Notes under the pieces: generated by a model | Database searches by the model: none | Told to the model about the DNA's origin: nothing | What the model saw: the letters and a program-made list of their open reading frames with translations, nothing else | In this document: positions 60,409 to 64,000 of the stretch, piece by piece | Position numbering within the stretch: the first letter of the stretch is position 1 | How the letters are laid out: every line of letters begins with the position of its first letter | Source of the DNA: Leifsonia sp052114085 | Lineage (GTDB): Bacteria; Actinomycetota; Actinomycetes; Actinomycetales; Microbacteriaceae | Assembly (NCBI RefSeq): GCF_052114085.1 | Contig: NZ_JBFREB010000001.1 | Location: 3,162,001-3,226,000, forward strand | Direction of reading: 5' to 3' | DNA: 64,000 nucleotides | Program-made: the position numbers and the translations under genes

Positions 60409-61350
60409 CTAGGCCAGCACGCCCGCGCGACCCAGGCGCGCGATCGGCAGCAGCGCATCCCACAACGCCTCGGGGATGTCGAATTCGGCCAGCTCGACCG
60501 TCTGCTCCACACGGTTCGGCTCCGACATGCCGACGATCGTCGAGGTGACGCGCGGGTCGCGTAGCGAGAACTGCAGCGCGGCGGCGGCGAGCGGGACGTC
60601 ATGCTCGGCGCAGAGGGCCTCCATCCGGCGCACCCGTTCGAGCACCTCGTCGGCGACGGGGGCGTAGCAGTAGGTGGGGACCGCATCCGGCCCCTTGACG
60701 AGCATCCCGCCGCCGAAGGGGGCTGCGTTCACGAAGGCCACACCGCGGGCCTGCGCGTCGTCGAGCAGCGGCTCGGCCGACTGGTCGACCAGGGTGAACC
60801 GGTTGTGGCTGATGACGGCGTCGAAGGCTTCGGTCGCCAGGTACTGCAGTTCGAGATCGATCGGGCCCCCGGCGACGCCCAGGGAGCCGATGACGCCCTG
60901 GTCGCGGAGGGCGATCAGCGCCTCGAGCGGGCCGCCGGGGGCGACGCCCTCCTCGAAGCTGATCTTCTCCGGGTCGTGCAGGTACACCAGCGGGAGCGTG
61001 TCGAGGCCGAGCCGCCCGAGGCTCTCCTCCACCGAACGACGCACGCGGTCGCCGGAGAAGTCGGTCGTGCCGGGGATGGGGTCGACCTTGGTGGCCACGA
61101 CTACGCCATCGGGAACTCCCCCGTGCTCTCGGATGGCCTGGCCGATGCGCTTCTCGCTCTCGCCACCGCCGTATTCGTTGGAGGTGTCGATGAAGGTGAA
61201 GGGTCCGTCGAAGACGCGGCGGATTGTCGCGACAGCCGTCTCGGTGTCGACTTCGTAGCCGTACTGGGCGGGGAAACTGCCGAGGGCGCTCGTCCCGACG
61301 CAGACGTCGGAGACGGTGAGGCCGGTGCGCCCCAGTTGTTTGATGGTCAT
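60409..61350 (-). CDS. Aldo/keto reductase
   Basis: A 313-residue (beta/alpha)8 NADPH enzyme. The catalytic tetrad is visible: Asp and Tyr in FIDTSNEYGGGESE, Lys in VVATKVD and His in LVYLHDPE. The C-terminal VTSTIVGMSEPNRVEQTV binds the cofactor phosphate. It could reduce or oxidise an intermediate such as a keto-sugar; L-fucose-dehydrogenase-like AKRs look similar. It starts 44 bp upstream of the GMC gene in the same operon. Confidence 0.9.
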   Translation of the reverse strand: MTIKQLGRTGLTVSDVCVGTSALGSFPAQYGYEVDTETAVATIRRVFDGPFTFIDTSNEYGGGESEKRIGQAIREHGGVPDGVVVATKVDPIPGTTDFSGDRVRRSVEESLGRLGLDTLPLVYLHDPEKISFEEGVAPGGPLEALIALRDQGVIGSLGVAGGPIDLELQYLATEAFDAVISHNRFTLVDQSAEPLLDDAQARGVAFVNAAPFGGGMLVKGPDAVPTYCYAPVADEVLERVRRMEALCAEHDVPLAAAALQFSLRDPRVTSTIVGMSEPNRVEQTVELAEFDIPEALWDALLPIARLGRAGVLA

Positions 61351-61367
61351 GCGCTTCGCTTTCTCTG

Positions 61368-62426
61368 TCAGATGTGGTCGGTGGTTGGTGAAGCGTGGGA
61401 GGGAGGCCCCGTGCTCTGGCGCACGATCAGCTCCGGCAGCACCCGGGGCAGCGCGTCTGCCGTGCCCCCGCGCATGAGGTGCAGAATCCGGTCGACCGCC
61501 AGTCGGCCGACCTCTTCGAAATCGAGACGCACGGTCGTGAGGCCCGGCCGGTAGTACCGGGATTCCGGGACGTCATCGAATCCGACGACGCTGACGTCCT
61601 CCGGAACGCGGACCCCGTGATCCGCGAGGGCCTTGATGACGCCGAGGGCCATCTGGTCGTTGGCGACGAACACGGCCGTGATGCGCGGATTGGCCGCGAT
61701 CTCACCGCCCGCGCCGTATCCGGAGCGAGTGGACCAGTCGCCGGTGAACACCCGGTTGGTCACCCGCCCGGCCGACGCAAGGGCACGCGACCAGCCGCGG
61801 AGGCGGGCTTCGGTCCCCAGCCAGCCGTGAGGGCCGGCGACCTGCCAGACCGTGTCGTGGCCCAGGTCCAGAAGGTGCTGCGTAGCAAGCTCTGCACCGC
61901 TGATCTCGTCCGTGGCGACGCTGGTGGTCCCCTCCGGCGCCCCCGGCTCGAAGAAGACGAGGGGAACATCCGCCTCCAGACCGGAGATCGCTTCGAGTGC
62001 CGCCTGGACCGGCGCCAGGACGACGATCCCGTCCACCGAGTCCTCGGCGAGGTGGTCGAGCGCCGCCTTCATGGCCGCGCGGTCCACATCCCCGAGGGTG
62101 ACGAGGTTGGTGGCATAGCCCGCGCTCCTGGCCTCGTCGGCGATCCCGCTGAGGGCGACCGACGGACCGTACTGGGCGAGACCGAAGCTCACGATCCCGA
62201 TGTTCATCGTCTGGCCGTTCGCCAGCGCACGAGCGGCGGGGTTTCGGCGGTAGCGCAGTTGGCGGATGGCGAGCTCCACACGTTCCCGAATCTCGGGGGC
62301 GACGTTGGGGCTCCCGTTGACGACGCGGGAGACGGTCTGCTGGGACACCCCGGCGAGCCGTGCGACATCGATCATCCTGGCACCGCGAGTCGTCGACTGC
62401 TTCTCGTTACTCGAAGGTGCCGACAC
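61368..62426 (-). CDS. LacI-family regulator within the sugar-oxidation operon
   Basis: A 352-residue repressor with HTH MIDVARLAGVSQQTVSRVVN, hinge YRRNPAARALANG and a full effector domain (SVDGIVVLAPVQAALEAISG ... VSVVGFDDVPESRYYRPGL). GTG at 62426 is chosen: it follows the permease stop by 4 bp, and longer frames would overlap that gene. ATG at 62375, at the HTH itself, is less likely. It is a close paralogue of the LacI at 56809-57840. The two probably recognise similar operators and related sugars. Confidence 0.88.
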   Translation of the reverse strand: MSAPSSNEKQSTTRGARMIDVARLAGVSQQTVSRVVNGSPNVAPEIRERVELAIRQLRYRRNPAARALANGQTMNIGIVSFGLAQYGPSVALSGIADEARSAGYATNLVTLGDVDRAAMKAALDHLAEDSVDGIVVLAPVQAALEAISGLEADVPLVFFEPGAPEGTTSVATDEISGAELATQHLLDLGHDTVWQVAGPHGWLGTEARLRGWSRALASAGRVTNRVFTGDWSTRSGYGAGGEIAANPRITAVFVANDQMALGVIKALADHGVRVPEDVSVVGFDDVPESRYYRPGLTTVRLDFEEVGRLAVDRILHLMRGGTADALPRVLPELIVRQSTGPPSHASPTTDHI

Positions 62427-62430
62427 GGTC

Positions 62431-63498
62431 TCAGCTCGCTGCCCGTGCGGTGCGGCGTCCGAAGTGCGATCGGAAGAACCCGGAGATCCTCTGAACACCT
62501 CCGGCACTGGAGAGGAAGACGGCCACCACGATCACGGCACCCTTGATGACCAGCTGGGGCTCCGACGAGATCCCCACCAGGTTCATCACGTTGATGATCG
62601 TCGCGAGGACGAAAACGCCGATCACGGCGCTGATGGGGTCGCCCTTGCCGCCCATCAGGGAGGCGCCGCCCACGACCACCGCGGCGATCGCATCCAACTC
62701 GTAGCCGACGCCGATGAGCGAGCTGCCCTGGCGCAGCTGGGCCGCGGCGATGAGACCGGCCAGGCCGGCGAGGAGTCCCGACATCGTGTAGGTGATGATG
62801 AGGTTGCGGGCCACGGGCAGACCGGAGAGACGCGCGGCCTCCGGGTTGCCGCCGATCGCGTAGAGCGACCGCCCGAAGGTGGTGAACTTCGCCACGAGTG
62901 CCGCGAGGATCATGACGACGAGGAAGATCATGACCGGGTTCTGCAGCCCGAGGGTCGTTCCGCGGGCGAAGAGGTCGATGAAGGTCTGGTCGGTGATCTG
63001 GATCAGGCTGGTCGACTGGATGATGTAGCTGAAGCCTTTGACCGCACTCATCATGGCGAGAGTCGCGATGAACGGCGGGATGCGCAGCCACACGACGAGC
63101 AGGCCGTTGATCAGTCCCGCGATCCCGCAGCAGAACAGCGTGAACGCGACGGAGAGCCCTGTCGCCATGCCGGCTTGCAGGGTCAATGCCACGATCACCG
63201 TGGACATGGCCAGGATCGACCCGACCGACAGGTCGATGCCGCCGGTGAGGATGACGAAGAACTGCCCGACCGCGAGGACCGCCACGATGGAGGCGGCCGC
63301 GATCACGTTCTCCGCGTTCCTCAGGGTGAGGAAGTCGGCCGAGACGTAGTAGCCGATCACGATGATAACGACGAGCACCAGAAGCAGGTAGCTCTTCGGC
63401 AGGAGGCGCTTGGCCACACCGCCCCACGTCGAGCGCGGGCGCGCGGCCGGGGACGAGCCGGTCGGCTTCACCGGCTCTTGGAGAGTGTTGTTCGACAT
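62431..63498 (-). CDS. Ribose-type sugar ABC transporter permease (RbsC-like)
   Basis: A 355-residue permease with about ten helices. FFVILTGGIDLSVGSILAMS and GRSLYAIGGNPEAARLSGLP (ATPase-contact loop), then LDAIAAVVVGGASLMGGKGD, are signatures of the RbsC/XylH family. The ATG at 63498 has GGGAAAG just upstream; another ATG at 63513 lacks one. It follows the ATPase gene by 56 bp. The matching periplasmic binding protein must be encoded outside the window. Confidence 0.93.
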   Translation of the reverse strand: MSNNTLQEPVKPTGSSPAARPRSTWGGVAKRLLPKSYLLLVLVVIIVIGYYVSADFLTLRNAENVIAAASIVAVLAVGQFFVILTGGIDLSVGSILAMSTVIVALTLQAGMATGLSVAFTLFCCGIAGLINGLLVVWLRIPPFIATLAMMSAVKGFSYIIQSTSLIQITDQTFIDLFARGTTLGLQNPVMIFLVVMILAALVAKFTTFGRSLYAIGGNPEAARLSGLPVARNLIITYTMSGLLAGLAGLIAAAQLRQGSSLIGVGYELDAIAAVVVGGASLMGGKGDPISAVIGVFVLATIINVMNLVGISSEPQLVIKGAVIVVAVFLSSAGGVQRISGFFRSHFGRRTARAAS

Positions 63499-63554
63499 TG
63501 TCTTTCCCGTCATTGGGTTGGGTCAGTGGATGTGTTCGGTTGCCCGGGGGTCGC

Positions 63555-64000
63555 TCAGGCGAGCAGCTGCAGGATGCGTTGCCCCTGCGGGTCGATCTGG
63601 TCGTGGTCGAATTCGGCGACGACCCGGCCACGGGCCATGACGAGCACGCGATCGCACATCATCGCCTCCGAGATCTCAGAGCTTGCGATGATCACGGTTC
63701 CGCCCGAGCGGGCGAAGTCGCGGATCAGCTCGTACATGTCCTCCTTGGCGCCGACGTCGACCCCGCGGGTCGGCTCGTCGCAGATGAGGAGGCGGGAGGA
63801 GCGCACCAGCCACCGTGCGAGGATGCCCTTCTGCTGCGTCCCGCCGCTCAAGGTCTTCATCGGCTGGTTTACGCTGGACACCTTCATGCCGAGCTTGGTC
63901 ACCATGTCCTGAGCGGCCCGCTTCTCGCGCTTGCCGTCGATCACCGCGAGCCGGCTGAACATCGGCATGCTCGCGAGCGTGATGTTGCCCGCGACGCCCA
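63555..64000 (-). CDS. Sugar ABC transporter ATP-binding protein, C-terminal part (cut by window edge)
   Basis: The visible 148 residues are the end of the second ATPase domain of an RbsA/MglA-type tandem ABC protein: signature LSGGTQQKGILARWL, Walker B LLICDEPTRGVDVGA and the switch region VIIASSEISEAMMCDR. The Walker A motif and first domain lie beyond the right edge. It energises the RbsC-like permease encoded next. Confidence 0.93.
   Translation of the reverse strand, partial: GVAGNITLASMPMFSRLAVIDGKREKRAAQDMVTKLGMKVSSVNQPMKTLSGGTQQKGILARWLVRSSRLLICDEPTRGVDVGAKEDMYELIRDFARSGGTVIIASSEISEAMMCDRVLVMARGRVVAEFDHDQIDPQGQRILQLLA

Noticed and set aside
62266..63912. 548-codon plus frame opposite the ABC permease and ATPase genes
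   Set aside because: Asp/Arg/His-rich shadow translation; the minus strand carries clear transporter motifs.

Overview
This is 64 kb of high-GC DNA with frequent GTG/TTG starts, 4-bp ATGA stop/start overlaps, twin-arginine and lipobox signals and many LacI-type sugar regulators. All of this fits an actinobacterium, most likely a soil or plant-associated Microbacteriaceae member (Leifsonia/Microbacterium-like; a guess from gene content). There is no phage, insertion sequence, CRISPR array or rRNA. One tRNA is present, tRNA-Ser(GCT).

Layout. 1-4.8 kb: the start of an unknown gene, an APC permease, a UBP zinc-finger protein, a divergent quinone oxidoreductase/MarR pair with two palindromic operators, and a LigD-type polymerase. 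4.7-8.7 kb: an RclR-like AraC regulator divergent from an RclA-like flavoprotein and a second quinone oxidoreductase (reactive-chlorine/electrophile defence), then a SHOCT membrane protein. 8.7-13.1 kb: DEAD-box helicase, a GAP-family relic, a DUF6325 protein and an MFS exporter. 13.1-27.8 kb: a polysaccharide-use locus on the minus strand, with LacI repressor, sugar ABC importer, GH130 phosphorylase, a 1527-residue secreted PL8 lyase, a truncated LacI and a 1251-residue secreted LamG/FN3 protein. Two near-identical LacI operators lie before the binding-protein gene.

27.8-38.3 kb: NhaA, a two-component system, then three translationally coupled operons: GT2/TIGR04282-type transferase/methyltransferase; membrane cytochrome b/Tat molybdoenzyme/membrane protein; and GT-C-like membrane protein/MTAP-like phosphorylase/NAD-epimerase. 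A shared motif, CGTAAGATT, lies 41-42 nt before the start codons of two of these operons, which suggests one regulon. This is the best candidate here for an uncharacterised pathway. 38.3-40.6 kb: a DUF2750-like protein and a three-gene cytochrome-b module without a Rieske protein or cytochrome c. 40.8-48.7 kb: PIN/HTH toxin-antitoxin pair, AraC-GyrI regulator, a decay zone, an M55 aminopeptidase, a MarR/SDR divergent pair with three operators (the SDR lacks its catalytic Tyr and Lys), a methyltransferase and two small exported proteins.

48.8-56.8 kb: a large AAA/LuxR regulator divergent from a putative glycosidase, DHFR-like reductase and EamA transporter; tRNA-Ser; DUF2510, TfoX-like and hemerythrin proteins. 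56.8-64 kb: a minus-strand operon for sugar oxidation: ribose-type ABC transporter (cut by the window edge), LacI, aldo/keto reductase, GMC flavoprotein, its gluconate-2-dehydrogenase-subunit-3-like partner, then a terminator and a second, paralogous LacI.
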